Positions 43,898 through 52,885 of a stretch of DNA of 64,000 nucleotides are shown here, piece by piece. This DNA is from Gemmatimonadota bacterium. Its GTDB lineage: Bacteria; Gemmatimonadota; Gemmatimonadetes; Palauibacterales; KS3-K002. The position numbers and the translations under genes were made by a program. Within the stretch, counting starts at the first letter, position 1; each line of letters begins with the position of its first letter. Under the pieces are notes generated by a model. It made no database searches, was not told the origin of the DNA, and saw only the letters and a program-made list of their open reading frames with translations. Where the stretch lies: assembly GCA_020344215.1 (NCBI GenBank), contig CP070815.1, forward strand, positions 440,846 through 504,845. Direction: 5' to 3'.

Positions 43898-44551
43898 AGC
43901 CTTAGAGCGGCCGACACCTTCCGTGCGGCTCATCACGCGCGCCCGCTCCGCCTGCAGCTTACGAATGATCCCAGCCCAGGCAAGCGACCGGCTACCCTGA
44001 TACTCCACCTCGAACGTAACGTCGAGATCCACGGCGCCATCGAACACGTACAGTGCCGACTGCGTCTCCTCCTGCTTCACCTGCTGGCGGCCCCATTCCG
44101 GCGTGAGCGGCAGTATGCCGGCCGGCCGGTATAGGATGCTCTTGCTGAGCAGCTGAACGTTAGTCGGCTCGTAGGTGGCTTGCTGCGCCCGCGTGAAGAA
44201 AGAGACGAGGAAGACGCTCGGCTCCCCACGCAGGCCGGCTCTGCGTGCCGCGTCCAAGATCCGCTCCCTGCGCGAGGCGACGAGCCCATGCAGGCGCTGG
44301 TAGGTGTCGGGCGCGGCCAGCCGGATGACGGACTCATCCAGCGGGGTGACCTTTACCTGAGTGTCACCCGCTTGAAGCGCGACGGTGAAGTCATCCTGCC
44401 TCAGCGTCCCGTAACCGGGAGGTGGCAGTGTCTGCGACTGCGAGCCGAACCCCGGTGAGGCTTCCTCCTCCGGGGGCGCGGCCGCCGAGCACGCAGCGAG
44501 CAGGATTGCGGCCCCAAGACCGCTGGCGAGAAAAGCGTTCTTTTTGAACAT
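43895..44551 (-). CDS. Lipoprotein of unknown function
   Basis: From ATG 44551 the product is 218 aa. A 20-residue signal peptide ends LLAA before Cys21, giving a lipoprotein. An acidic, Pro-rich spacer follows, then a domain of about 160 residues with strands such as DDFTVALQAGDTQVKVTPLD and the motif FFTRAQQATYEP. I recognise no family. A GTG at 44572 overlaps the clpX stop (GTGA) and has AAGGAGG one base before it, so translation may be coupled to clpX from there, giving 225 aa. It is last in the tig-clpP-clpX group. Confidence 0.7.
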   Translation of the reverse strand: MFKKNAFLASGLGAAILLAACSAAAPPEEEASPGFGSQSQTLPPPGYGTLRQDDFTVALQAGDTQVKVTPLDESVIRLAAPDTYQRLHGLVASRRERILDAARRAGLRGEPSVFLVSFFTRAQQATYEPTNVQLLSKSILYRPAGILPLTPEWGRQQVKQEETQSALYVFDGAVDLDVTFEVEYQGSRSLAWAGIIRKLQAERARVMSRTEGVGRSKA

Positions 44552-44568
44552 ACCAAGTGTGCGGCGCC

Positions 44569-45834
44569 TCACGCCTCCTTCCGTTGGGCTTCCGGTTCGA
44601 GTATCAGGATGGGCGCGGCCTCACCTTCGACGCACTCCTTGGTGATAACCACTTCCATCACTTCGGGTCGGGATGGTAGCTCGAACATCAGATCCAGCAT
44701 CAGCTCTTCGATGATCGCGCGCAGGCCGCGAGCACCGGTCCCCCTGTCGATGGCTTTGCGCGCGATCGCCTGCAGCGCATCGGGCTCGAACTTCAAGCGG
44801 ACGTGCTCGAGCTCAGCCATCTTCTGGTACTGCTTGGTGAGCGCGTTCTTCGGCTTCTCCAGGATCTCGATTAGGGCCTCCTCGTCCAGATCGGTGAGCG
44901 CGACCACTACGGGCATACGGCCGACGATCTCCGGAATCAGTCCGTAGCGGATGAAATCCTCAGGCTCCACGAAGTGGAAGGGGGTATAATCATCGTCATC
45001 GGCATCGATACCGGCCCGCTTCAGGTTCTCGCGGCCACGCCCGAAGCCGATCTGTCGGGTCCCGATTCGCGACTCGATGATCTTCTCTAACCCGGCGAAC
45101 GCGCCACCGCAGATGAACAGGATGTTCCGCGTGTCTATCTGGATGTATTCCTGTTGCGGGTGCTTTCGGCCACCCTGCGGCGGCACGTTGGCCACCGTAC
45201 CCTCGAGGATCTTCAGCAGGGCTTGCTGGACACCCTCACCGGAAACGTCGCGTGTGATCGACGGGTTCTCCGACTTGCGAGCGATCTTGTCGATCTCATC
45301 CACGTAGACGATGCCGCGCTCGGTCTCGCCGATGTTGTAGTCGCCGGCCTGAAGCAGTTGGACGAGGATGTTCTCCACGTCCTCGCCGACGTACCCCGCT
45401 TCGGTCAACGTCGTCGCGTCGGCGATCGTGAAGGGGACGTCGAGCAGGCGAGCGAGCGTACGGGCCAGCAGCGTCTTGCCTACGCCGGTTGGCCCGATGA
45501 GCAGAATGTTCGACTTCTCGAGCTCGACGTCTTCGACGAACCCCTGGTTGTTGATGCGCTTGTAGTGGTTATAGACGGCGACGGCCAGCGACTTCTTGGC
45601 TTGTTCTTGACCGATCACGTACTGATCGAGCGTATCCTTGATCTCGGCCGGCTTGGGGGTGTGCGTGAGGCTCGCGGCGGCCGAGCGTTCCTCCTCCTCG
45701 GCCAGGATCTCATTGCACAGCGAGATACATTCGTTGCAGATGTAGACGTTGGGTCCCGAGATGAACTTCTTGACGCTCTCCTTGGACTTACCGCAGAACG
45801 AGCAACGAAGGTGCTTATCGCCCGGTGTCGTCAT
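44569..45834 (-). CDS. clpX: ATP-dependent Clp protease ATP-binding subunit ClpX
   Basis: This 421-aa AAA+ unfoldase starts at ATG 45834, five bases after GGGAGGG; a longer in-frame start adds 14 unlikely residues. The N-terminal zinc-binding domain has C11, C14, C33 and C36. Walker A GPTGVGKT, the pore loop AGYVGEDVE, Walker B VDEIDKI and the IGF loop (TRQIGFGRG) that docks on ClpP are all present. It lies 13 bases after clpP. Confidence 0.96.
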   Translation of the reverse strand: MTTPGDKHLRCSFCGKSKESVKKFISGPNVYICNECISLCNEILAEEEERSAAASLTHTPKPAEIKDTLDQYVIGQEQAKKSLAVAVYNHYKRINNQGFVEDVELEKSNILLIGPTGVGKTLLARTLARLLDVPFTIADATTLTEAGYVGEDVENILVQLLQAGDYNIGETERGIVYVDEIDKIARKSENPSITRDVSGEGVQQALLKILEGTVANVPPQGGRKHPQQEYIQIDTRNILFICGGAFAGLEKIIESRIGTRQIGFGRGRENLKRAGIDADDDDYTPFHFVEPEDFIRYGLIPEIVGRMPVVVALTDLDEEALIEILEKPKNALTKQYQKMAELEHVRLKFEPDALQAIARKAIDRGTGARGLRAIIEELMLDLMFELPSRPEVMEVVITKECVEGEAAPILILEPEAQRKEA

Positions 45835-45847
45835 CCAGCCCTCCCGG

Positions 45848-46462
45848 CTATTCCTTATTGTCCTCGCCGACGACATCCCCCTTGTTGGTGACGATCTCGT
45901 CGATGAGGCCGTACTCCTTCGCCTCCGCTGGCGACATGAAGCGATCGCGGTCCGCGTCCTCGGCGACCTTGGGGATCGGCTGGCCCGTGTGGCGGGCGAG
46001 GATCTCGTTGATGCGCTCGCGAGCGTAGAGGATCTCTCTCGCTTGGATCTCGATGTCGGAGGCCGTTCCCTGCGAACCGCCCGACGGCTGGTGGATCATG
46101 ATGCGTGAGTTGGGGAGCGCCGAGCGCTTGCCCTGCGCGCCAGCGGCGAGCAGCACCGCGCCCATCGACGCTGCCATGCCCATGCAGATCGTCGAGACCG
46201 GCGCGGTCATGAACTGTATGGTGTCGTAGATCGCGAGGCCGGCATAGACCCCGCCACCCGGACAGTTGATGTAGAGATAGACGTCCTTGTCCGCGTTCTC
46301 TGCCTGCAAGAACAGCAGTTGCGCTATAATGACGTTGGCGACTTCGTCGTTGATGGGCGAACCGAGGAAGACGATCCGGTCCATCAGCAGGCGCGAGAAG
46401 ATGTCGTAGACTTTCTCCCCACGACTGGAACGCTCGATGACGTACGGTGCGTATAGCGGCAT
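45848..46462 (-). CDS. clpP: ATP-dependent Clp protease proteolytic subunit ClpP
   Basis: This 204-aa serine protease has catalytic Ser99 (GMAASMGA), His124 (MIHQPSGG) and Asp173 (DADRDRFMS). The oxyanion-region strand reads [12 protein letters not shown], with Cys67 where INSPGG is usual. The N-terminal [16 protein letters not shown] is the expected axial-loop segment. It lies between tig and clpX, the classic order. Confidence 0.96.
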   Translation of the reverse strand: MPLYAPYVIERSSRGEKVYDIFSRLLMDRIVFLGSPINDEVANVIIAQLLFLQAENADKDVYLYINCPGGGVYAGLAIYDTIQFMTAPVSTICMGMAASMGAVLLAAGAQGKRSALPNSRIMIHQPSGGSQGTASDIEIQAREILYARERINEILARHTGQPIPKVAEDADRDRFMSPAEAKEYGLIDEIVTNKGDVVGEDNKE

Positions 46463-46503
46463 GGCTCTGCCTTCACTCGGTTGGCTGAGCTCGGCCGGCG
46501 CCC

Positions 46504-47775
46504 TCAGGATCCCCCGGTCGAGATCTCAGATTGCTCCCTCAAATACTTAAAGACCTTCTGCTCGGTGATACGCTGCTCGAGCTCGCGGAGTTCGCCCGAC
46601 TTCGCCATCCGGGCCCGGATCTCGCCGACCTGCTTGCCGATCCGCTTAGCCAGCTCCTGGAGCCGTTCCTGGACCTCCTCCTTCGTCGCCTCGAGGTCCT
46701 GGTCCTCGGCCACGCGCTGAATGACCAGCGTGCGTTTGATACCCCACTCGGCCGCCGGACGTGCCTGATCCCGAGCCCGTGCTACGAGGTCCGGGTCGGC
46801 GTCCTCGGGCGGCGGCCCGACCAGGACATCGACGTAGCGCTCGATCATCGATTCGGGCACTTCGAAGTAGTTCGCCTCGATGATCTGCTCGATGACCTGG
46901 TGGTCGAGCCCGGCCTCCACCTCGCTCTCCTTGTGCCGCTGCAGATCCTGGCTCACAGCCTCGCGCAGGGCTGCCAAATCCTCGAAGTCGCCCAGCGATC
47001 TGGCGAACTCGTCATCGAGCGGCGGCAGCTCCTGCTCTAGGACCTGCTTGAGCTCGATCCGTAAGCGCCGGCTCTCCCCCCGCTGTTCCTCATCATCGAA
47101 GTCCTCGGGGAACGTCACGGTAAACTCGCCACTACTCTCGGGGTCCAGGGTCTGGATCGCCGCCTCCACGTCCGGGATCGCCCGACGCTCACCAAGGACG
47201 AAGTTGTACGGCCGACTCTCCGACTTGCCCCCTTCCCCTTCCAGCGGTGTGACCGTCACCTCCACGCTGTCACCCACCGCCGGCTTCCTCTCCACCGGCC
47301 TCCACAGCGCTTGTTGCCGCCGCAGCACGTTGAGCTGCGCATCGACCTCCTCGTCACCGACGCTTACCTCGGGACGCGTCAAGCGGAAGCCGCCGATCCG
47401 GCTCAGCGCGATCTCCGGCCGGATATCGAAAGCCACCTCGAATGTGAGTTCCGCCTCCCGATCGTAGCTCACGTTCCCGACGCGCGGCGCGCTGATCGGT
47501 TCGAGTGCCTTCACCTTCACCGCTTCCCGGAAAGCGGCGTCGATCACCTTCTGCTGGGTCTGACGATCGATCTCCGCGCCGAACCGCGCCTCCAACTGCG
47601 CCGGCGGCACCTTCCCCTTCCGGAAGCCTCGGATCCTCGCCTGCTTCGAGATCTGCTGGGCGACCTTCTGCCGCTCCGACCTGACTCGGCCTGTTGGGAC
47701 AGTAATGACGAGCTTGCGGCTCCAGGCCGCCGGTTCTTCGACGGAGATTTGCAGGTTTGTTGTAGTCTGGGACAC
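46504..47775 (-). CDS. tig: Trigger factor (ribosome-associated chaperone and peptidyl-prolyl isomerase)
   Basis: This 423-aa protein starts at GTG 47775; longer in-frame starts run into the tRNA gene. The ribosome-binding domain has the signature GFRKGKVPP. The PPIase-like domain (about 150-240) follows, with the C-terminal chaperone arms after it. The PPIase region is short of the usual aromatic residues and may be weakly active. It is the first protein gene after tRNA-Leu and probably shares its transcript. Confidence 0.93.
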   Translation of the reverse strand: MSQTTTNLQISVEEPAAWSRKLVITVPTGRVRSERQKVAQQISKQARIRGFRKGKVPPAQLEARFGAEIDRQTQQKVIDAAFREAVKVKALEPISAPRVGNVSYDREAELTFEVAFDIRPEIALSRIGGFRLTRPEVSVGDEEVDAQLNVLRRQQALWRPVERKPAVGDSVEVTVTPLEGEGGKSESRPYNFVLGERRAIPDVEAAIQTLDPESSGEFTVTFPEDFDDEEQRGESRRLRIELKQVLEQELPPLDDEFARSLGDFEDLAALREAVSQDLQRHKESEVEAGLDHQVIEQIIEANYFEVPESMIERYVDVLVGPPPEDADPDLVARARDQARPAAEWGIKRTLVIQRVAEDQDLEATKEEVQERLQELAKRIGKQVGEIRARMAKSGELRELEQRITEQKVFKYLREQSEISTGGS

Positions 47776-47809
47776 AGAATCCGCCCTGTCCGTGACGTCC
47801 GCATGAGAG

Positions 47810-47893
47810 TGCGAAAGGGGGGACTCGAACCCCCACGGCCAATTGGCCACCAGCTCCTAAGGCTGGCGCGTCTACCGATTCCGCCACTTTCGC
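47810..47893 (-). tRNA. tRNA-Leu (anticodon UAG)
   Basis: This 84-base gene has the acceptor stem GCGAAAG with CTTTCGC, discriminator A and no encoded CCA. The anticodon arm is CCAGC-CTTAGGA-GCTGG, so the anticodon is TAG, decoding CUA. A long variable arm (TGGCCAATTGGCCG region) and the T-arm GGGGG-TTCGAGT-CCCCC confirm a class II leucine tRNA. It ends 35 bases before tig. Confidence 0.96.
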
Positions 47894-47916
47894 AAGAAGC
47901 GGTGGAGCCGTTCTTT

Positions 47917-47944
47917 ACATTACCTGAAAGGAAGAAAAGGTCAA
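47917..47944 (-). promoter_or_regulatory. Sigma-70-type promoter candidate for tRNA-Leu and the tig operon
   Basis: On the minus strand TTGACC (47939-47944), a 16-base spacer and TAATGT (47917-47922) lie about 24 bases before the tRNA 5' end. The position fits a tRNA promoter. The -35 box is a 5 of 6 match and the -10 box is weak. Confidence 0.5.
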
Positions 47945-47962
47945 GGAAAATGCGGACGGTGA

Positions 47963-47981
47963 CGGGCGCGAGGTGCGCCCG
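47963..47981 (-). terminator. Hairpin downstream of htrA
   Basis: CGGGCGC and GCGCCCG form a 7-bp stem with a 5-base loop, 20 bases after the htrA stop. A TTTT appears 11-15 bases further on, so termination is possible but not certain. Confidence 0.35.
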
Positions 47982-48000
47982 CCGCCGCTCCGGGTGGGCG

Positions 48001-49620
48001 CTACTCCTCCGGGACCTCGATATTGATGATTCGGTGGGTCAGCTCACCTTCGATCGGGCTGGGCGCCACGGCGTGTAGCGTGACGACGTCACCGCGGCTG
48101 ACCTGTGACAGCGCCCGGTCGAAATCGGCCTCGCTGCGGATCGGCTGGCCGTTGACCTGCTGGATGAGCCAGCCGGCGGTGAGGCCCGCCTCGCTGGCGG
48201 GGCCGAAGTTGGCCACGCGGGTGACCAAGACGCCCTCGAGGTCGACGTCGGGATCGAAGCCGGCACGTCCGGCAAGGCTCGGTGTCATATCGGCCACCTG
48301 GACGCCGATGAGAGCGTCACCGGGCCCGGCGGCGACCTCTGTAGGAACGGGCTCTACTTCGGGCAACTCGGCCTCCACGAGTCGCACGTCGAAGCTGAGC
48401 TCTTCGCCGTAGCGGATGACGTTGACCTTGACCCGGTCACCGGGCTCGTAGGAGGCGATGAGCCGCTGGAGCTGGCCGACCCGCTCTACCGCCTGACCGT
48501 CGAGGGCGACGATCACGTCACCGCGCTCGATGCCGGCCCTCTCGGCGGGGCTGTCATCGGGGAAATCCTGCACGACCGCGCCGTGCGGCTCCGGCAGCCT
48601 GAAGGCCCGGGCGTGCGCTGCTGTGACCTCTTCCACGTTGACGCGCAGTGCAGCGCGCCGGACCCGACCGTGCTCGACGAGATCCTCCATCACGTCACGC
48701 GCCAGGCTGATGGGGATGGCGAAACCGTAGCCTTGGTAATAGCCGGTGGTGCTCTGGATGGCGGTATTGACGCCGATGACCTCGCCCCGGTAGTTGACCA
48801 GCGGGCCACCCGAGTTACCGGGGTTGATGACGGCGTCGGTCTGGATCAGGTCCTCGATGGCATAGCCGGTGCCAGCCACCTGCTGGATCAGACCTAGCCG
48901 CCGCCCTTTCGCGCTGATGATGCCTGCGGTGACGGTGAAGGGGAGCTCGGAGCCCAGCGAGCTGCCGGGGTTGCCGATCGCCAGCACAAACTCGCCGACC
49001 GCCGCGGCCTCCGAGTCTCCGATCTTCGCTGCGGGGAAGTCACGCCCATCGATCTTGAGAACGGCGATATCGGTAGTCGGATCGCGACCGACGAGCTGCG
49101 CCACATACTCGCGGCTGTCGGTCAGCTCCACCTCGATCCGCTCGGCGTTCGCTACCACATGGTTGTTCGTGATTATATAGCCATCCTCCGAGACGATGAA
49201 GCCGGAGCCCCGGCCCAGCGGCACGTCGAACGGCGTGTCCAGGTCCGGGTGCGTCGGTCCGAAGAGTTCCTCGAACCGCTGCGGCAGGCGCGCCCGCTGT
49301 GGATTTCCACGCGTGCTGACGGAAACCACCGCCGGCGTGACTGTCTGGGCGATGTCGACGAACGCCCGGCTCACCTCAGCCAGACGGCTTAACGTCTCTG
49401 CGTCCGAGGTCGGCTGCTGGGTCGAGGCGCCGGGCTCGACCGTCACCTCGGGGAGCGTGGCTACCGAAGTGGCTGGCCGCAGGGCGGTGCTCGCCGTCGC
49501 TGGGCTGGCTGCCTCTCCGCCTCTGGCCCAGCGGAAGCCCGCGGCCAGCGCGAGGCCGAGGGCCAGGGTGAGGGACGTGTAGAGCACGAAACGGAGCTTG
49601 CTGCGAACTGGGTCACTCAT
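48001..49620 (-). CDS. htrA: Periplasmic serine protease HtrA/Deg family
   Basis: This 539-aa protein starts at ATG 49620, nine bases after AGGAAGG. An N-terminal membrane anchor or signal (about 9-29) precedes a Ser/Thr/Pro-rich linker. The trypsin-like domain has His154 (TNNHVV), Asp184 (TDIAVLK) and Ser270 (GNSGGPL). Two PDZ domains follow, with the first beginning about residue 335. It degrades or refolds damaged envelope proteins. It lies downstream of dnaK but has its own promoter candidate of the ECF type. Confidence 0.92.
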   Translation of the reverse strand: MSDPVRSKLRFVLYTSLTLALGLALAAGFRWARGGEAASPATASTALRPATSVATLPEVTVEPGASTQQPTSDAETLSRLAEVSRAFVDIAQTVTPAVVSVSTRGNPQRARLPQRFEELFGPTHPDLDTPFDVPLGRGSGFIVSEDGYIITNNHVVANAERIEVELTDSREYVAQLVGRDPTTDIAVLKIDGRDFPAAKIGDSEAAAVGEFVLAIGNPGSSLGSELPFTVTAGIISAKGRRLGLIQQVAGTGYAIEDLIQTDAVINPGNSGGPLVNYRGEVIGVNTAIQSTTGYYQGYGFAIPISLARDVMEDLVEHGRVRRAALRVNVEEVTAAHARAFRLPEPHGAVVQDFPDDSPAERAGIERGDVIVALDGQAVERVGQLQRLIASYEPGDRVKVNVIRYGEELSFDVRLVEAELPEVEPVPTEVAAGPGDALIGVQVADMTPSLAGRAGFDPDVDLEGVLVTRVANFGPASEAGLTAGWLIQQVNGQPIRSEADFDRALSQVSRGDVVTLHAVAPSPIEGELTHRIINIEVPEE

Positions 49621-49672
49621 CGCGAGTACCTTCCTAGGAGTTACCGAAGCTGAGGTTTCACCTGTTCTCTTC

Positions 49673-49700
49673 ACTACGCGAGGCCGAGTGCCACGGTTCC
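49673..49700 (-). promoter_or_regulatory. ECF sigma-factor-like promoter candidate of htrA
   Basis: On the minus strand GGAACC (49695-49700), a 16-base spacer and CGTAGT (49673-49678) resemble the GGAAC/TGAAAC-N16-CGTA pattern of ECF sigma factors such as SigW. The site overlaps a 9-bp inverted repeat (GCGAGGCCG at 49678-49686 with CGGCCTCGC at 49700-49708). Confidence 0.45.
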
Positions 49701-49721
49701 GGCCTCGCTGAAATATACACG

Positions 49722-49748
49722 AGCAGGACCCCGTACGGGGGCCCTGCT
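49722..49748 (-). terminator. Hairpin downstream of dnaK
   Basis: AGCAGG (49722-49727) pairs with CCTGCT (49743-49748), enclosing the self-complementary CCCCGTACGGGG. It lies 37 bases after the dnaK stop. On the minus strand it is followed by CGTGTATATTTC, only a weak T-tract. Confidence 0.5.
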
Positions 49749-49785
49749 ATCCTAGATGCACGTGAGGGGCCGATCGTTGCTGCCG

Positions 49786-51732
49786 CTAGTCCTCCTTGTC
49801 CTTCTCTTTCTCTTCGTTGACGATCTCGTAGTCGGCCTCGACGACCTCCGGTTCGGCCTCACCTTCCGCCCCGCCCGAGGCCTCCGCACCGCCGGTCGCC
49901 CCGGCGCCTGCTGTCGCGGCCTGGGCTTCGTACAGCTTCTGCCCGGCTGCCGAGAAGGCCTGGTTGAGCTCGTCGTGGGCCAGGTTGAGATCCGGCAGCT
50001 CCTGGCTTTCCTTGAGCGCCTTCTTGGCACTCTCGAGCGCCTCATCGAGGCGCTTCTTGGTCGCCTCGTCCAGCTTGTCGACCCACTCGGCGGAGTCCTT
50101 CTCGACCCGGTAGATCAGCGTGTCGAGCTTGTTGCGGAGCTCGATGAGCTCGCGGGAAGCCTGGTCCTCCTTGGCGTGCTCGTCTGCGTCCTTCACCATC
50201 CGCTCGATCTCGGCATCGGTCAGGCCGGAAGTCGCTTCGATGCGGATCGACTGCTCCTTGCCGGTGGCTCGGTCCTTGGCCGAGACGTGGAGGATGCCGT
50301 TGGCGTCGATGTCGAAGGTGACCTCGATCTGGGGCATCCCACGCGGCGCCGGCGGTATGCCGGTAAGCTGGAAGCGCCCGATCGTCTTGTTCTGGATGGC
50401 CATCGGCCGCTCGCCCTGCAGCACGTGGATGTCCACCGTCGTCTGGTTGTCCTCGGCGGTGGAGAACACTTCCATCTTCTTGGTCGGGATCGTGGTGTTC
50501 CGCGGGATCAGCACGGTCATCACGCCGCCAAGCGTCTCGATGCCGAGAGAGAGCGGCTCCACGTCCAGGAGTAGGACCTCGCTCACCTCACCGGCGAGCA
50601 CACCCGCCTGAATGGCGGCGCCGACACCCACAACTTCGTCCGGGTTGACGCCCTTGTGCGGGTCCTTGCCGAAGAAGTTGCGGACGATCTCCTGCACCTT
50701 CGGGATCCGCGTCGAGCCACCTACCAGGATCACCTCGTCGATGTTCTCCTGCTTGAGCTTTGCATCAGCCAGAGCCTTCTCCATCGGTGGGATCACCTTC
50801 TGGATCAGATCGTCGATCAGCTGCTCGAGCTTCGCGCGGGTCAGCCGCATGTTCAGGTGCTTGGGGCCCGACTGGTCCGCCGTCACGAACGGCAGGTTGA
50901 TGTCGGTCTCCATGGTCGAGGAGAGCTCGCACTTTGCCTTCTCCGCGGCTTCCTTCAGCCGCTGGAGCGCCATGGGATCCTTCGACAAGTCGATCCCCTG
51001 GTCCTTCTTGAACTCGTCCACCAGCCAGTTGATGACTCGCTCATCGAAATCGTCGCCGCCCAGGTGCGTATCGCCGTTCGTCGATTTCACCTCGAACACG
51101 CCCTCGCCCAGCTCGAGGATCGTGATGTCGTAGGTGCCACCGCCCAGGTCGAACACCGCGATCGTCTCGTCCTTCTTCTTGTCGAGCCCGTAGGCGAGCG
51201 ACGCCGCCGTCGGCTCGTTCAGAATCCTCAGGACCTCGAGGCCGGCGATCTTGCCCGCGTCCTTTGTCGCTTGGCGTTGCGAATCGTTGAAGTACGCCGG
51301 GGTCGTGACCACCGCCTTCGTCACCGGCTGCCCCAAGTAGTCCTCGGCCGTCTGCTTCAGCTTCTGCAGCACCATCGCCGAGATCTCCGGCGGCGAGTAC
51401 TTCGTCCCGTCGATGAGCACGAAGGGCCGGTTCTGGGCGTCGCACTCCACCTTGTACGGGTAACGATTGATCTCCCTCTCCAGCTCGTCGCAGGTGCACC
51501 CCATGAACCGCTTGATCGAGTAGACGGTCCGCTCCGGGTTGGTGATCGCCTGGCGCTTCGCCACCTGGCCGACCAGCCGCTCATCGTCCTTGGTGAAACC
51601 GACCACGCTCGGCGTGGTACGCGACCCCTCCTGGTTCGGGATTACGACTGGGTCGCCCGCCTCCATTACCGCCACTACCGAGTTCGTCGTTCCCAGGTCG
51701 ATTCCGATGACTTTGCCGCCGTTCTTGGCCAT
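49786..51732 (-). CDS. dnaK: Chaperone protein DnaK (Hsp70)
   Basis: This 648-aa chaperone has the ATPase phosphate loop [34 protein letters not shown] and DLGGGTYDI, and the substrate-binding domain with [11 protein letters not shown]. The C-terminal tail is acidic and ends after EADYEIV, the tail type used for co-chaperone contacts. It stands alone: no grpE, dnaJ or hrcA lies beside it. The only strong promoter signal upstream is a consensus sigma-54 site, and no CIRCE operator is present. Confidence 0.97.
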   Translation of the reverse strand: MAKNGGKVIGIDLGTTNSVVAVMEAGDPVVIPNQEGSRTTPSVVGFTKDDERLVGQVAKRQAITNPERTVYSIKRFMGCTCDELEREINRYPYKVECDAQNRPFVLIDGTKYSPPEISAMVLQKLKQTAEDYLGQPVTKAVVTTPAYFNDSQRQATKDAGKIAGLEVLRILNEPTAASLAYGLDKKKDETIAVFDLGGGTYDITILELGEGVFEVKSTNGDTHLGGDDFDERVINWLVDEFKKDQGIDLSKDPMALQRLKEAAEKAKCELSSTMETDINLPFVTADQSGPKHLNMRLTRAKLEQLIDDLIQKVIPPMEKALADAKLKQENIDEVILVGGSTRIPKVQEIVRNFFGKDPHKGVNPDEVVGVGAAIQAGVLAGEVSEVLLLDVEPLSLGIETLGGVMTVLIPRNTTIPTKKMEVFSTAEDNQTTVDIHVLQGERPMAIQNKTIGRFQLTGIPPAPRGMPQIEVTFDIDANGILHVSAKDRATGKEQSIRIEATSGLTDAEIERMVKDADEHAKEDQASRELIELRNKLDTLIYRVEKDSAEWVDKLDEATKKRLDEALESAKKALKESQELPDLNLAHDELNQAFSAAGQKLYEAQAATAGAGATGGAEASGGAEGEAEPEVVEADYEIVNEEKEKDKED

Positions 51733-51839
51733 GACTGATCTCTGCTGTTGAGATTACCACGAGCGCACCAATCGGCTCTCGGTCCCCCCGGGCCGCGGAG
51801 CCGCGGTGCGCACGGACATTCGAAACCTCCGGGTAAAGG

Positions 51840-51855
51840 TGCAACCACTGTGCCA
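51840..51855 (-). promoter_or_regulatory. Consensus sigma-54 promoter upstream of dnaK
   Basis: Read on the minus strand the site is TGGCAC-AGTGG-TTGCA, identical to the -24/-12 consensus at every conserved position and with exact spacing. Transcription would start near 51828, about 96 bases before the dnaK ATG. No other minus-strand gene lies between. Confidence 0.75.
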
Positions 51856-51907
51856 GCCAGGTTGGGCGGAATCGCCCCGAAATACCGACAATCTGGCGTG
51901 CTGGGTG

Positions 51908-51929
51908 CCTGCCATGCCAAAGCGGCAGG
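51908..51929. promoter_or_regulatory. Inverted repeat, candidate enhancer site for the dnaK promoter
   Basis: CCTGCC (51908-51913) and GGCAGG (51924-51929) are separated by 10 bases. The repeat lies 53-74 bases upstream of the -24 box, within the range for sigma-54 enhancer sites. Function is inferred from position only. Confidence 0.35.
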
Positions 51930-51954
51930 GCCGCTACGGCTCGCCGGGCCTCGG

Positions 51955-51983
51955 TTGACGCCCGGTAACCCCGGCCGTACGTT
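51955..51983 (+). promoter_or_regulatory. Promoter of the rhomboid gene, predicting a near-leaderless mRNA
   Basis: TTGACG (51955-51960), a 17-base spacer and TACGTT (51978-51983) end nine bases before the ATG at 51993. Transcription would begin within about three bases of the start codon. No ribosome-binding site precedes the ATG. Confidence 0.5.
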
Positions 51984-51992
51984 GGCGGCGCC

Positions 51993-52733
51993 ATGTTTCC
52001 CTACAAGGACGAGAACCCCACAGAGTTCACCCCGTTCTTCACGGTCGCTTTGATCATCGCCAACGTGGCGGTCTGGGTGTTCGTTCAGGGCATGGGGAGT
52101 GACCTGCAGCCCAGCGTCTGCCATTACGGGTTGATACCGGTGGAGCTCACGGGTCGGGTGCTTCAAGGGCCCAGCGTCTGCCCGCTGGGAGGCCTCACCT
52201 GGGGGTCGGTCTTCACCTCGATGTTCATGCACGGGAGCTGGATCCACTTGGGAGCGAACATGATGTTCATGTGGGTGTTCGGGAATAACATCGAGGACTC
52301 GATGGGTCACCTTCGTTTCGTCCTCTTCTACTTGCTGTGCGGGCTGGCGGCGGCGGGGGCGCACGTGGGGTTCAACGCCAGCTCCGGGCTTCCCACAGTA
52401 GGTGCGTCGGGGGCGATAAGCGGCATTCTCGGGGCCTACATCGTCCTGTATCCGCAGGTCCGCGTGCATGTCTACTTCCCGCCGTTTTGGATACTCCCGA
52501 TGCGGGCCTACGTGGTGCTTGGCTACTGGATCGTTATCCAGATCCTGATGGGGCTTGCCGAGCGGGGAGGTGGCGGCGCGGCCGGCGGCGTGGCCGTTTG
52601 GGCGCACATCGGTGGTTTCTTCGCCGGGCTGATCCTGGTGAAGTTCTTCGAGCGTCCGCAGCTGGTCGGAGCGAAGCGGGAAGGCGTCCGGCTCGATAAG
52701 CGGGAGATCCGCCAGAGACACATCTGGTGGTGA
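51993..52733 (+). CDS. Rhomboid family intramembrane serine protease
   Basis: This 246-aa protein has six to seven membrane helices. The catalytic Ser lies in GASGAISGILGAY and the catalytic His in WAHIGGFFAG. The HGSWIHLGANMMFMWVFG helix carries the conserved His-Asn residues of the oxyanion region. The first loop has an insertion of about 35 residues with two cysteines (SVCHYGLIPVELTG, SVCPLGG). The substrates are unknown. It is divergent from dnaK. Confidence 0.92.
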   Translation: MFPYKDENPTEFTPFFTVALIIANVAVWVFVQGMGSDLQPSVCHYGLIPVELTGRVLQGPSVCPLGGLTWGSVFTSMFMHGSWIHLGANMMFMWVFGNNIEDSMGHLRFVLFYLLCGLAAAGAHVGFNASSGLPTVGASGAISGILGAYIVLYPQVRVHVYFPPFWILPMRAYVVLGYWIVIQILMGLAERGGGGAAGGVAVWAHIGGFFAGLILVKFFERPQLVGAKREGVRLDKREIRQRHIWW

Positions 52734-52811
52734 TGTTGTAGTGGGAATTCTGGAATAATCCATTCGGGGATTGGGGACTCTCGAATTGGACTCCGGGGAT
52801 CCGACGAATGG

Positions 52812-52856
52812 GGGAGGTAGGGAATGGAGAAAAGGGGCTGCCCACAGCCACCTCCC
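52812..52856. terminator. Nested hairpin, possible bidirectional terminator
   Basis: GGGAGGT (52812-52818) pairs with ACCTCCC (52850-52856). Inside, GGCTG (52836-52840) and CAGCC (52845-52849) form a second stem around CCCA. It lies between convergent genes; no T-tract is present. Confidence 0.35.
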
Positions 52857-52885
52857 AACTCCCAACTCCCAACTCCCAACTCCCC
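52854..52885 (-). repeat. CCCAACT heptamer tandem repeat, G-quadruplex motif on the minus strand
   Basis: Four perfect CCCAACT units (52854-52881) are followed by CCCC. The minus strand therefore has five runs of at least three G separated by four-base loops (AGTT), which satisfies the four-stranded G-quadruplex rule. It lies in the 3' non-coding region of thiD. Confidence 0.8.

Larger units (their letters stand above)
51733..51992. other. Divergent regulatory region between dnaK and the rhomboid gene
   Basis: This 260-base spacer holds a minus-strand sigma-54 promoter for dnaK, an inverted repeat upstream of it, and a plus-strand sigma-70-like promoter directly against the rhomboid ATG. I see no gene here. 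Confidence 0.65.

Noticed and set aside
51733..51992. CIRCE/HrcA operator upstream of dnaK
   Set aside because: No TTAGCACTC-N9-GAGTGCTAA-like repeat is present in the spacer.
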